The position numbers and the translations under genes were made by a program. The notes under the pieces are model-generated. The model did no database searches. It was given only the letters and a program-made list of their open reading frames with translations, and was not told the origin of the DNA. From Kofleriaceae bacterium (lineage in GTDB: Bacteria > Myxococcota_A > Polyangia > Haliangiales > Haliangiaceae), in NCBI GenBank assembly GCA_020633495.1, contig JACKDR010000012.1:1-64000 (forward strand): a stretch of DNA of 64,000 nucleotides, given 5' to 3'. Positions within the stretch are counted from its first letter, which is position 1. Each line of letters begins with the position of its first letter. This document shows positions 15,374-25,139 of the stretch, piece by piece.

Positions 15374-16597
15374 TCACTCCTCCACGTAGTCGAGGTCCTT
15401 GGCGAAGGTCTCCTCGAGGCGGGTCAGGGCCAGGAACGCCAGCGCCAGGCACGCCGCGCCGACCGCGGCGGCGGCGCCGACCAGGCCGAGCGGGCGGACC
15501 AGCTGCTGGTACGCCAGCGTCACCGGCACGGTGGCGCCGCGCACGAAGTTGGGCGCGGTGGTCGCGGCGGTGCCGCGCAGGTTGGTGCCGAACTGCTCCG
15601 ACGCCGAGGTGACGAAGACCGCCCAGTAGCCGATCGAGACCCCGAGGACGCCGCACGACAGGTAGAACATGCCCTGCGACTGGCGGCCGAGGGTGAAGTA
15701 CATGACCAGCGCCAGCGAGGTCAGGACCAGGAACACGGCGAGGGCGCGGCGCCGCGACCGCAGGAACTGGCTGAGCAGGCCGGACCCGAGGTCGCCGATG
15801 GCCAGGCCGCCGTAGCACCACATGAACGCGTCGGCGGCGCGCGGCACCGGCGTCACGCCCATCGCGGCGCCGAGCTCCGGCGACAGCGTGATCAGGATGC
15901 CGACCGCGTACCAGATGGGGATGCCGACGACGCACACCGCGAGGTAGCGGATCGCCCGGTCCTTGCGCCGGAACAGGCCGAGGAAGTCGCCGCGCCGGAC
16001 CTTGCGATCGTCGAGGCCGCGGAACATGCCCGACTCGGCGACGCCGATGCGGAGCACCAGCAGCGCCAGGCCCAGGCCGCCGCCGATGAAGTAGGCGGTG
16101 CGCCAGTCGTTGCCGCCACCGACCAGCGACCCGACCACGCCGCCGCAGATGCCGACGGTCGCGACGATCGCGGTGCCCCAGCCGCGCGACTCGCGGCGCA
16201 TGACCTCGACCACCAGCGTGACGCCGGCGCCGAGCTCGCCGGCGAGGCCGACGCCGGCGACGAACCGCATCGCCGCGTACTGCCAGACCTCGTGGACCAT
16301 GCCGTTGGCGATGTTGGCGATCGAGTAGGTGATGATCGACGCGAACAGCACCGCGAGGCGGCCCTTCTTGTCGGCGATCACGCCCCACAGCACGCCGCCG
16401 AGCAGCATGCCGACCATCTGGGCGTTGAGCAGGAAGATGCCGGTGTCGCGGATCTGGTCGGCGGGCACGCCGATGCCGGCCAGGCTGGCCTTGCGGACCA
16501 CGCCGAACAGGATCAGGTTGTAGATGTCGACGAAGTAGCCGAGCGCGGCCACCAGGACGACCATGGCGACCGTGCGGCTGCGCGGGGGCTCCGACAT
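15374..16597 (-). CDS. MFS transporter, 12 transmembrane segments
   Basis: 407 residues from ATG 16597. The sequence has the alternating hydrophobic pattern of a 12-helix major facilitator. The loop after helix 2 (GVLWGVIADKKGRL, ~65-78) is the motif A (G-x-x-x-D-x-x-G-R), and a repeat-like GELGAGV occurs in helix 4. The central loop (DDRKVRRGDFLGLFRRKDRAIRYL) separates the halves. The pattern resembles metabolite:H+ symporters of the sialate/aromatic acid and sugar groups; the substrate cannot be read from sequence. It is co-transcribed with the zinc-ribbon membrane protein downstream. The divergent neighbour on the other side is the exported PEP-synthase-like gene. Confidence 0.85.
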   Translation of the reverse strand: MSEPPRSRTVAMVVLVAALGYFVDIYNLILFGVVRKASLAGIGVPADQIRDTGIFLLNAQMVGMLLGGVLWGVIADKKGRLAVLFASIITYSIANIANGMVHEVWQYAAMRFVAGVGLAGELGAGVTLVVEVMRRESRGWGTAIVATVGICGGVVGSLVGGGNDWRTAYFIGGGLGLALLVLRIGVAESGMFRGLDDRKVRRGDFLGLFRRKDRAIRYLAVCVVGIPIWYAVGILITLSPELGAAMGVTPVPRAADAFMWCYGGLAIGDLGSGLLSQFLRSRRRALAVFLVLTSLALVMYFTLGRQSQGMFYLSCGVLGVSIGYWAVFVTSASEQFGTNLRGTAATTAPNFVRGATVPVTLAYQQLVRPLGLVGAAAAVGAACLALAFLALTRLEETFAKDLDYVEE

Positions 16598-16655
16598 GCG
16601 GCCCCCATCTCACCATCGCGGCGGCGCGGCGCCAAGCCCGGCGGGCGTCGCGGTG

Positions 16656-16661
16656 TATCTT
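16656..16661 (+). promoter_or_regulatory. -10 element 6 nt before a start codon
   Basis: TATCTT, preceded directly by TG, ends six bases before ATG 16668. It predicts a leaderless or near-leaderless transcript for the PEP-synthase-like gene. Confidence 0.5.
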
Positions 16662-16667
16662 CCAGGC

Positions 16668-18587
16668 ATGCGCGCCCTCCGCCTGGTCCCCGCCGTCGTC
16701 GTCGTGCTCCTCGCCCTGGTCGCGACCCGCCCGGCTCGCGCCGACGAGCAGCGGGCGTGGGTCAAGACCGTCCCGGACGACGCCACCTGGCAGAAGTACG
16801 CCCGGACCCTCAACGCCGACCAGTTCGGCAAGTTCATCATCGACGTCAAGAACGACGACATCTACTTCATCGACGCCAACCTGTTCGAGCTCCACGCCGA
16901 CTTCGTCCTCGGCGTCCTGCTCAAGCAGGCGTGGACCGCCGAGAACGTGCGCGAGTACAACAAGAACTACGAGCGCAAGAAGCCGCGGTTCATCCTCGGC
17001 TACCTCACCCACCACCTCAAGGTCGGCAAGTACACGTTCTCGTTCTGGGAGGGCGACAAGATCGACGCCGAGGGCGTGCTGCGGGTCAAGCAGCGGCTCG
17101 ACGAGACCTTCTTCGTCAAGGGCGCCGACCTGCCCTTCCGCCCCGACTCGCCGGCCCAGGAGAAGGTCGCCAAGGAGGTCGCCAAGAAGGGCCTGGCGAC
17201 GATCACCAACGACGAGATCTACAAGGCCGCCGACTTCCAGGCCTTCAACCTCGGCGAGGCGGTCGGCACGCTGCGGGTCGTGCCGGTCGGCACCGCCTAC
17301 GAGTCGCTGACGTTCGATCGCCACGACATCGTCCTGCTCCAGGAGAGCTACCCCGACATCACCCCGGTCGCCGGCATCCTGGCCACCGCGTTCTCGACCC
17401 CGCTGTCGCACGTCAACCTGCGCGCCGGCGCCTGGGACATCCCCAACGCCGGCGACAAGAAGGCCCGCGACAAGTGGGGCAAGCTCGACGGCAAGGTCGT
17501 CTACTACCAGGTCAAGGACGGCGGCGCGGTGGTCCGCGAAGCCACCGCCGACGAGATCGCCGCGATGAAGACGCGGATCGACCAGGCCCGCCACGTCGAC
17601 CTGCCGAAGGCCGACCTGACCAACCCGCGGCTGGCGATGCTGACCCGGATCCGCGCCAAGGACGTCACCTCGTACGGCACCAAGACCTCGAACCTGGGCG
17701 AGATCCGCACCGCCGGCCTCGCCGACGTCCACATCCCCGACGGCTTCGGCGTGCCGTTCTTCTACTACGTCCGCCACATGCGCCAGCACCACCTCGACGA
17801 CCAGGTCGAGGCCATGCTCGACGATCCGAAGTTCGCCACCGACGCGGCGTGGCGGCGCCAGGCGCTCGAGACCCTGCGCAAGGCCATCGTCGACGCGCCC
17901 ATCGACCCCGAGGTCCTCGACGCGATCTACAAGCGGGTGCGGATCAAGCTCGGCGGCAAGGGCGTCTTCGTGCGCAGCTCGACCAACTCCGAGGACCTGC
18001 GCGGCTTCAACGGCGCCGGCCTCTACGACACCGTGCCCAACGTCAAGGGCAAGGCGGCGCTGGGGCTCGCGCTCAAGACCGTGTGGGCGTCGCTGTGGAA
18101 CCTGCGCGCCGTCGAGGAGCGCACCGCGTTCGGCATCGACCACCGCCAGGTCTACGTCGGCGTCCTGGTCCAGGTCGGCATCAACGCCACCGCCGCCGGC
18201 GTCATGGTGACGACCAACCTGTTCGATCCGCGCGACGACGACGGCTTCACGATCAACGCCAAGGCCGGCCTCGGCATCCGCGTCGTCGAGGGCCAGAAGG
18301 TCCCCGAGCAGATCATCTTCGACGCCACCAACGACGGCACCAAGATCATCAGCCGCTCCGACGAGCCGACGATGCTGGTCTTCGACGATCAGGGCGGCAT
18401 CAAGGAGGTGCCGGTCGAGTCGACCGGCGTGATCCTCACCGAGGAGCGGGCCAAGCGCCTGGTCGACACCGTCCGCAAGTTCATCCCGCTGTTCCCGCCC
18501 GACACCCCGCTCGACGTCGAGTGGGTGCTCGAGGGCGAGCAGGTGTGGATCGTCCAGTCGCGCCCGTACGTCGGCAAGGTCCGGTAG
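16668..18587 (+). CDS. Exported PEP/pyruvate-binding (PPDK-like) protein
   Basis: 639 residues. A clear Sec signal peptide (MRALRLVPAVVVVLLALVA, cleavage near ARA-DEQ, residue ~25) precedes a conserved N-terminal domain (KFIIDVKNDDIYFIDANLFELHADFVLG). A swivelling phosphohistidine-like segment follows, FSTPLSHVNLRAGAWDIPNAG (~240-260), resembling the LSHVSVRAR of plant glucan water dikinase. The C-terminal half is the PEP-synthase/PPDK ATP-binding domain: TKTSNLGEI, then VFVRSSTNSEDLRGFNGAGLYDTVPN (~430-455), NLRAVEERTAFGIDHRQVYVGVLVQ, and DVEWVLEGEQVWIVQSRPY. Such domains use ATP to phosphorylate pyruvate, glucans or drugs. ATP is scarce outside the cytoplasm, so its exported role is unclear. 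It is monocistronic. Confidence 0.8.
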   Translation: MRALRLVPAVVVVLLALVATRPARADEQRAWVKTVPDDATWQKYARTLNADQFGKFIIDVKNDDIYFIDANLFELHADFVLGVLLKQAWTAENVREYNKNYERKKPRFILGYLTHHLKVGKYTFSFWEGDKIDAEGVLRVKQRLDETFFVKGADLPFRPDSPAQEKVAKEVAKKGLATITNDEIYKAADFQAFNLGEAVGTLRVVPVGTAYESLTFDRHDIVLLQESYPDITPVAGILATAFSTPLSHVNLRAGAWDIPNAGDKKARDKWGKLDGKVVYYQVKDGGAVVREATADEIAAMKTRIDQARHVDLPKADLTNPRLAMLTRIRAKDVTSYGTKTSNLGEIRTAGLADVHIPDGFGVPFFYYVRHMRQHHLDDQVEAMLDDPKFATDAAWRRQALETLRKAIVDAPIDPEVLDAIYKRVRIKLGGKGVFVRSSTNSEDLRGFNGAGLYDTVPNVKGKAALGLALKTVWASLWNLRAVEERTAFGIDHRQVYVGVLVQVGINATAAGVMVTTNLFDPRDDDGFTINAKAGLGIRVVEGQKVPEQIIFDATNDGTKIISRSDEPTMLVFDDQGGIKEVPVESTGVILTEERAKRLVDTVRKFIPLFPPDTPLDVEWVLEGEQVWIVQSRPYVGKVR

Positions 18588-18595
18588 CGCCGCGG

Positions 18596-21500
18596 CTAGC
18601 GGCGGGCGCGGGCGCCCAGGGCGCGGCACACCGCGGCGCCCAGGCCGGGGACGTCGTCGACCAGCTCCTCGAAGTCGAGGCGGTCGAGCCGCAGCAGGCG
18701 GCTCGGCTGGTCGGCGACCACCGCGGCCGGCGCCGGCTGCGGCGCCACCACCGCGAGCTCGTCGAGCGCGGCGCCGGCGCCGAGCGAGCGCGGCGCCGCC
18801 GGATCGTCGACCCGCAGGGCGCCACTGGCGACGACGATCAGCGCGTCGACCAGCTCGCCGGCGGCGACCACGACGTCGCCGGCGTCGGCGTCGACCCAGC
18901 GGACCCGCTCCGCCAGCTCGGCGAGCTGGCGGGTGGTCAGCTGGGACAAGAGCGGCAGGTTGCCCAGCAGCAAGAGCGTCTCGACCTGGGTGGGCACGTC
19001 GTCCTCGGCCTCGTCATCTTCGGGGTCGGTGATGCGGCGGAGCAAGGCGAGCGGCGACAGATCGCGGGCCGCGGCGCGCGCCGCCTCGGCGATGGCGTCG
19101 CGGTAGGCGGCGCGGCCGGCGGCGCCGAGGGCGTGGACCAGCAGCGCCCGGCCCAGGCGATCGCCCGCCGCCAGCTCGGCGCGGATCGCGGCGTCGCGCG
19201 CCGGCGGCGCGTCGTCGAGCCGGGCCGCCGCGGCGGCGCTGCGCTCGTCGCGCGGGCCCTCGTCGAGGGCGCCCACCACCCGGGTCGCGACCGCGCGGGG
19301 CAGCGCGGCGTCGAGGATCTCCAGGGCCCGGGCCCGGGCGCCGCCGTCGACGGCGTGCTGCCACAGCCGCGCGCACGCGGGCAGCGCCGCGCCGCGGTGC
19401 CGCGCCGCCAGCAGCAAGAGCAGCGTGAAGCCGATCTCGCGGATGCGCTCCTCGGCCCGGCGGGTCACCAGCGGCGCGCCCAGGCGCTCGAGCTCGACCA
19501 GCCGCGCCAGCGTCCGATCGAGCAGCTCGAGCTCGGCGGCGATCATCCGATCGAGCGCGGCGTCGGTGACCGGCAGATCGCGCAGCAGCGCCAGCGCGCG
19601 GTCGCGGCCGGCGCGCCGCCCGTAGGCGGCGGCCTCGACCAGCTCGCCGGCGACCGCGGCGCCCAGCTCGCGCAGCCCGTCCTCGGCGGCGTCGCGGACC
19701 TCGTCGTCGCGATCGCCGAGCGCGTGGACCAGCAGGCGGGCGTCGTCGGGCGCGAGCGCGTCGCCGGCGGCGAGCGCCGCCAGCAGCCGCAGCGCCGCCG
19801 CCGCCACCGGGGCCAGCGCCGGGACCCGCGCCGGATCGGGCCGGCGGTCGCCGTGGCGGCGGGCCAGCGCGATCAGATCGCCGCGCACCAGGATCCACTC
19901 GGCGCCGGCGCGCCCGGCGCCGCTGGCGACCAGCTCGGCGAGCGCCTCGATCGCGGCCGCGACGCGCGCGGCGTCGGCGTCGTCGGCGGCCGGACCCGGC
20001 GCAGCGCCTGCACCACCGGCGCGCCGCCTCGAGCGCAGGCGTCGCGGTGGCGGCGCCGCCGAGCGCGCGGATCAGCTCGACGCGGGCCTCGGCCAGCGCC
20101 AGCCGGCGCTCGTCGAGGCCGTCGTCGTCGAGCCTGTCGTCGATCATCGCCGCGACCTCGTCGCCGGCGCCGGCGGCGCAGGCCACCGCGATCCGCGCGC
20201 ACCGCCCCAGCGCGTCCGACCGCGCCGCCAGGGTCCGCGAGCGCCGGCGGCGCCGCCCTGGTCGCGAGCAGGCCGGCGGCCGGACCGCGCGCGCCGCCGA
20301 CGGATCGTCGGGCGTCGCCGCGGCCCAGTCGGCCAGCCGCGCCGCCAGCGCCGGCGCGCTGGCGCGATCGCGCTCGGCCACCGCGAGCACCGCCGCGATC
20401 AACGCCGGCCGCGCCGCGCGGTGGCGGGCCCGACCGCGGCCGCGACCAGCGCGCGCGCGCGCGTCGGTGCGCCCGGCGATCGTCAGCCGCGCCAGGATCT
20501 CGGCAGCGCGCCCCGGCGCGGCGCCGGCGAGCTGGCGCTCGAGCAGCGCCAGCGTCCGCGGATCGGCCAGGGCGCCGACGTCGTCGGGCTCGTCGCGCCG
20601 CGGCCGGCTGGCCAGCGCCGCCACCGCCAGCGCCGGCAGCCGCCGCCGCAGCCGCCACGCCGCGACCAGCCACGCCGCCGCGACCGCGAGCATGACGCCG
20701 CCGAGCGCGCGCGGCAGCCCCGCCATCGCCATCGCGATCAGCGCGCCACCGATCGCGCCGGCGCGCTTGGCGGTGCCGTCGACGAAGCCGCCGACGCGAC
20801 CGCGCAGCTCGACCGGCACCAGCCCCAGCGTCAGCTTCTCGGCCGGCGTCTGGACCGCGGCGTCGAGCAGGCGGGCCTGGCCCTGGACCAGCACCGCGGC
20901 GACCAGCGCGCCGGACAGCTCGAAGCCGAGGGCGAACGCCGCCGCCACCGCCGGCGCCACCACCAGCGTCGCGGCGACGCCGCCGCGCGCCAGCAGCCGC
21001 GGCGCCACGAACAGCTGCGCCAGCAGGGTCAGCGCCTGGACCGCGCCGCGCACCGTGCCGAGGAACTGCGCCAGCTGGCGGTCGCCGCCGACCTCCGCCG
21101 CGGCCGCCGCGCCCAGCGTGTAGAACACCAGCGTCGCGAAGGCGCCGGCGATCGCGACCACGACCGCGAGGTTGCGGGCCAGCGCGCTGCGCCTCACCGC
21201 GTCGAGGCCGCCGCGCCAGCTGGCGCCGACGCCGCGCCACGGCCGCGCCACCGGCGGCGCCGCGCCGACCCGGCGCCCGACCTCGAGGCCGAGCGCCGCC
21301 GCGGTGGCGCCGGCGTACAGCGCAGCCGCGACGATCAGCACCGCGATCACGCCGAGCTGCGCGACCGGCACCACCGCGATCGCGCCGACCGCGGCGCCGA
21401 CGCCCTGGGCCGCGACCAGCAGCGGGATCAGCCGGCGTGCCTGGCGGGCGTCGAGGCGCTCGGCGATCACGACCCAGAACGTGAGGTCGAGCGCCGCCTG

Positions 21501-21852
21501 CAGCTGCTTGACCGCGACCAGGCCGGCGACGCCCGCCGCCGCCGGCCACACCGCGGCCAGCCCGGCCAGCGCCGCCGCGCCGAGCCCGGCCGCCGCCGCC
21601 GCGGTGCCGCGCGAGCAGCCGCCGCCGATCGAGGCGGTCGGCGAGCCCGCCGATCACCGCGAGCACGACCGCGAGCAGCGCGCTCGACGCCGCCAGCGCG
21701 CCGCCGAGGTGGCGGGCGCCGACGTGGGCCAGGAACAGCGCGTCGGCGCCGGAGGCCGCCATCGCGCCGCCGGCGCCGCCGAGCGCCGCGACGACGGCCG
21801 CGCGCCCGATCAGGCGTCGTTCCTCGGGGCGCACCGCCCCCAGCCCGGTCAT
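18596..21852 (-). pseudogene. Nucleotide-transporter-like MFS, HEAT-repeat and cNMP-binding fusion, interrupted by frameshifts
   Basis: One ~1085-residue protein can be read across three frames. It starts at ATG 21852 (EERRLIGRAAVVAALGGAGGAM), shifts near 21605-21613, and continues as TM helices typical of ATP/ADP-translocase-type MFS proteins (AALDLTFWVVIAERLDARQARRLIPLLVAAQGVGA in part; VELRGRVGGFVDGTAKRAGAIGGALIAM in part). HEAT-like repeats follow, with two compensated indel pairs around 20400-20466 and 20225-20285. The frame shifts again near 20000 and ends in a cyclic-nucleotide-binding-like barrel (LLSQLTTRQLAELAERVRWV; GDVVVAAGE; LDELAVVAP). This Npt-HEAT-cNMP architecture is known in bacteria. 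Restored reading frames after each indel suggest sequence error rather than decay. A TAGAGT hexamer ends 8 nt before the start. Confidence 0.7.
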
Positions 21853-21918
21853 CGTCGCCGACTCTACCCGCGTTTCGGCGCCGCCACCGGGCGGGGCCGG
21901 GCAAAGCCCGCCGCGGCG

Positions 21919-22569
21919 CTACCGCGGTCGCGCGTCGCCGGCGTCGCGTCGGGCCAGACGCCCGACCTGGACCCGCGCCGGCCGCAGCAGCCGGCCGCCC
22001 ATGCGATAGCCGGGCTCCCACTGGGCCACGACGGTGCCGTCACGCGCCGGATCGACGACGTCGCACAGCGCGACCGCCTCGTGGTCGCGCGGATCGAAGG
22101 CGGCGCCCACCGCGTCGAAGCGCTCGAGCCCGTAGCCGCGCAGCACGCCCTCGAGCTGGGCGCGGATGCGCTCGATGCCCTCGGTCGCCTCGCCGCTGGC
22201 GCTGCGATCGGCGCGGGCCCGATCGAGGCTGTCCAGCACCGGCAGCAGGTCACCGACCAGGCGCTCGCGGGTCTCGTCGAGGACCCGCGCCGCGTCCCGC
22301 TCGACCCGGCCGCGGGCGGCCTCGAGATCGGCGATCGCGGCGCGCAGCGCGGCGCGGTCGTCGCCGGTCGCGGGCCCGCCGGCGCCGGCTCCCGGCCGGG
22401 CCGCCTCGGGCACCACCTCCGGCGGCGCCGGCTCGGGCACCCGCTCGAGCGGGTCCCGGGGCTCGGGATCGCGGCCGGACGGCGCGGCGGCGGCGACCGG
22501 CCAGCGCCGCACCGGGCGGCGCCAGGCCAGCTCGTCGTCGTCGAGCCCGCTGAAGGGGAAGCGCGTCAT
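21919..22569 (-). CDS. grpE: GrpE nucleotide exchange factor
   Basis: 216 residues from ATG 22569; a longer TTG start at 22581 is possible but less likely. A ~60-residue Pro/Arg-rich N-terminal extension is followed by the coiled coil (RAALRAAIADLEAARGRVERDAARVLDETRERLV, in part) and the GrpE core: DLLPVLDSLDRA, GIERIRAQLEGVLRGYGLERFDAVGAAFDPRDHEAV, and the beta-wing TVVAQWEPGYRMGGRLLRPARVQVG. GrpE exchanges ADP for ATP on DnaK. No dnaK or dnaJ gene is adjacent, so this may be a stand-alone copy. A TACGTT hexamer lies ten bases before the start. Confidence 0.88.
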   Translation of the reverse strand: MTRFPFSGLDDDELAWRRPVRRWPVAAAAPSGRDPEPRDPLERVPEPAPPEVVPEAARPGAGAGGPATGDDRAALRAAIADLEAARGRVERDAARVLDETRERLVGDLLPVLDSLDRARADRSASGEATEGIERIRAQLEGVLRGYGLERFDAVGAAFDPRDHEAVALCDVVDPARDGTVVAQWEPGYRMGGRLLRPARVQVGRLARRDAGDARPR

Positions 22570-22704
22570 GTCGGGCGCCAACGTAAGGCCGCCAACGGTC
22601 CTGGCAACCGCCCTCGTGGTCGCGGCGGCCCGGGCGGGCGCCCGACCCGCGCCGGATCGGGCCGATCCGGCTGCAATCGCCCTGGCGTGGCGGTGTCACG
22701 CTCG

Positions 22705-22710
22705 TAGAAT
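22705..22710 (+). promoter_or_regulatory. -10 element 6 nt before a start codon
   Basis: TAGAAT, one of the best -10 matches in the window, ends six bases before ATG 22717, with no ribosome binding site in between. It predicts a leaderless transcript. Confidence 0.55.
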
Positions 22711-22716
22711 CGAGCC

Positions 22717-24429
22717 ATGTCCCGCCTCGCCGTCGGCCTCGCCCTGGTGATCGTGGGCGGCGGCGCCCTCGCGGTGGCCGCCCCCGGCGGCGACGCGCCC
22801 GGCGCCCGCCACGTCCTGCACGAGGATCTGCCGGCGCCCGCCGTCGACGACGACTCGCCGCTGGTCGGCCAGACGCCCGCCGCCGGGCAGAACCCGGCCG
22901 CGTTCACCGCCGGCGACAAGGTCCTGCCCGAGCCCGCGATGGGCCCGGCCAAAGACGGCGAGCCGGTGCTCGGCCGCTCCGGGTTCGCCGCCGATCGCGA
23001 CACCGAGACCCGCCCCGACTACAACACCGGCGCCGACGGCACGCTGCACTACGTCAGCGTCTTCAACCCCGACGTCCTGCCGTTCAAGCGGATGAGCGCC
23101 CTCGATCGGGTGCGCGACGACTACATGCTGACGATCGCGTCGGCGACCACCGTCGAGCTGCCGGTCGGCGGCCACACCGATCCGTCGCGCGACCGCTTCT
23201 GGGGCTCGGTGATGGTCGAGCTGCAGCCGGGCCGCGACGTCGCGCTGCCCAGCGTCGCGCCCGACATGCGGATCCTGTCGTACGAGGCCGAGCCCCGGAC
23301 CACGCTGACGTTCTCCAAGGACGGCGCCGACAACTTCTACGTCCGCTCCGACGAGTCGTCGGCGCAGGGCACCTACCGGGTCAACTTCCTGGTCGACGCC
23401 GACGCCGGCTACTTCGCGCCCCAGATCCCGGCCGCGGTCAGCGGCATGCGCCTGCGCGACATCGCCGACGCCGCCGACGACGCCGGGCTCGCCGTGCCGC
23501 TGCCGACCAACGTCGCGGCCGAGGCCCAGCGGTCGCTGCGCATCCTCGGGCTGTCGAGCGCGTCGTACTTCGGCGACGCCCTCAACAAGCTCGTCTACTA
23601 CTTCCGCGGCTTCGAGGCCAAGCAGCTCGGCGATCTCACCGGCGACGTCTACCGCGACCTGTTCGACAACCAGGCCGGGGTGTGCCGCCACCGCTCGTTC
23701 GCGTTCCTGATCACCGCCGCCGCCGCCGGCATCCCGACCCGCTACGTCACCAACGAGGCCCACGCCTTCGTCGAGGTCTGGGTGCCGCGCCGCGGCTGGC
23801 AGCGCGTCGATCTCGGCGGCGCCGCGCTCCGCCTCGAGGTCACCGGCGCCGACGGCAAGACCCTGCACCGGCCGCGCGCCGAGGACCCGTTCGCCAAGCC
23901 GCCCGAGTACACCCAGAACTACACCCAGCTGCAGGGCGACGTCCGCGGCCTCAGCGCCTCGCAGCTCGCCGACAAGCGCAAGCCGCTCGGCGACGACGCC
24001 TCCGGCGACTACGGCCCGCTGGTCGACGGCAGCGACGACGGCGGCGACGGCAGCGGCGACGTCGACGACACCGGCGACGCGGTCGCGCCCGGCGACGACG
24101 GCAACCACCGGCCGCCCGATCCCAAGAAGCTGTCGCCGTCGGTGACCGTCACGATGGTCGACTCGGTCGGCTACCGCGGCGAGCCGATCCACGTCGAGGG
24201 CCGGGTCGACGACCCGCACGGCGCCATGGCCAACGTCCGGGTCGACGTCTTCGTGGCGCCGCCCGGCCAGGGCGGCAACCGCGCGGTGCTGATCGGCCGC
24301 GGCGCCACCGACGCCACCGGGCGCTTCGCGCTCGACGCCGACGTGCCCGCAGATCTGCAGCTGTGGACCTACGAGCTGTACGTGTCGACGCCGGAGACCG
24401 CGACGCACAACGCGGCGATCAGCGACTAG
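22717..24429 (+). CDS. Exported transglutaminase-like protein
   Basis: 570 residues. A Sec signal (MSRLAVGLALVIVGGGALAVAA) starts the protein. The transglutaminase core lies around residues 320-375: the nucleophile in NQAGVCRHRSFAF, the His in TNEAHAFVEVW and the Asp in GWQRVDLGGA, giving the Cys-His-Asp triad. The preceding region (YFRGFEAKQLGD) is usual for this fold. A long acidic Gly/Asp linker (~425-465) leads to a C-terminal Ig-like/beta domain (VTVTMVDSVGYRGEPIHVEGRVDD). Bacterial members are cysteine proteases or cross-linking enzymes acting in the envelope; the activity cannot be told. It is divergent from grpE and has its own leaderless-type promoter. Confidence 0.83.
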   Translation: MSRLAVGLALVIVGGGALAVAAPGGDAPGARHVLHEDLPAPAVDDDSPLVGQTPAAGQNPAAFTAGDKVLPEPAMGPAKDGEPVLGRSGFAADRDTETRPDYNTGADGTLHYVSVFNPDVLPFKRMSALDRVRDDYMLTIASATTVELPVGGHTDPSRDRFWGSVMVELQPGRDVALPSVAPDMRILSYEAEPRTTLTFSKDGADNFYVRSDESSAQGTYRVNFLVDADAGYFAPQIPAAVSGMRLRDIADAADDAGLAVPLPTNVAAEAQRSLRILGLSSASYFGDALNKLVYYFRGFEAKQLGDLTGDVYRDLFDNQAGVCRHRSFAFLITAAAAGIPTRYVTNEAHAFVEVWVPRRGWQRVDLGGAALRLEVTGADGKTLHRPRAEDPFAKPPEYTQNYTQLQGDVRGLSASQLADKRKPLGDDASGDYGPLVDGSDDGGDGSGDVDDTGDAVAPGDDGNHRPPDPKKLSPSVTVTMVDSVGYRGEPIHVEGRVDDPHGAMANVRVDVFVAPPGQGGNRAVLIGRGATDATGRFALDADVPADLQLWTYELYVSTPETATHNAAISD

Positions 24430-24521
24430 GGCGCCATCTCACGACTCGCTCCCCCTCCGCTCGGCGTGAGCGAAGCGTGCGGCGCGACCCGGTCGTGAGC
24501 TGCCGGCACGGGAAGACGCGG

Positions 24522-25139
24522 CTACAGCTCGATCGGGAACGGGATCGTCACGACGGTCGAGCCGCCCACCGCCGGGAAGCCGAGCTTGCGCGCGGCGCCG
24601 CGCACGCACGAGAGCAGCCCGGCCTCCTGCATGAACGACGGCGCATGGACCCGGGTCTTGGTCGCCTTGCCGTCGCCGCCGACCAGCAGCTTGACCGTGA
24701 CCGTGCCGCTGTAGGGCGCGCCGCCGAGCGCCTGCTCGACGCACCGCTGCAGGCCGCCGCCGTTGCGATCCAGGGTCGCGCCGATCTCGCCGTCGTCGAG
24801 CGACCGCGCGTCCTCGCCGCCACCGCCGTTGAGATCGACCATCGCGGGCGGCAGCTGCACGGTGTCGCCCCGCCACACCATGCGCTTGTCGGCGTCGGAC
24901 AGGACGATCGGCTGGTCGCCGGGGTCCGCGACCACCGCGCCGCCGCCGCCGCGCTTGCGGCGCGGCTTGCCCCGCTTCTTGCCCTTGGCGACCTTGGCCG
25001 GCCCGGCGTCGTCGGGCGCGGCGCCGGCGTCCAGCGCGGCCTCGGGATCGCCGCTCGACGACCAGGGGCGCTCGAGCGCGAGGTACATTGAGCCCGCGCC
25101 GAGCCCAAGGCCGATGGCGAGCCCCGACCAGAAACGCAC
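24522..25139 (-). CDS. AgmX/PglI C-terminal domain membrane protein
   Basis: 205 residues from GTG 25139, chosen because a membrane anchor begins there (VRFWSGLAIGLGLGAGSMYLAL in part) and a TGg-TACAAG element ends six bases upstream. A Lys/Arg-rich linker (KKRGKPRRKRGG) leads to the C-terminal domain GEIGATLDRNGGGLQRCVEQAL...SGTVTVKLLVGGDGKATKTRV...LLSCVRGAARKLGFPAVGGSTVVTIPFPI. This TonB-C-like domain, with its two conserved Cys, is common in Myxococcota next to gliding and envelope genes (AgmX, PglI). It probably spans the periplasm and binds another envelope protein. Its 5' end overlaps that of the divergent CPBP gene by 26 bp. Confidence 0.75.
   Translation of the reverse strand: MRFWSGLAIGLGLGAGSMYLALERPWSSSGDPEAALDAGAAPDDAGPAKVAKGKKRGKPRRKRGGGGAVVADPGDQPIVLSDADKRMVWRGDTVQLPPAMVDLNGGGGEDARSLDDGEIGATLDRNGGGLQRCVEQALGGAPYSGTVTVKLLVGGDGKATKTRVHAPSFMQEAGLLSCVRGAARKLGFPAVGGSTVVTIPFPIEL

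Noticed and set aside
14693..20695. A 2000-codon open frame on the plus strand, antisense to and overlapping several genes
   Set aside because: It is an artefact of GC-rich codon structure: Arg/Ala/Gly-rich, no domains, and it crosses real genes with clear motifs on either strand.
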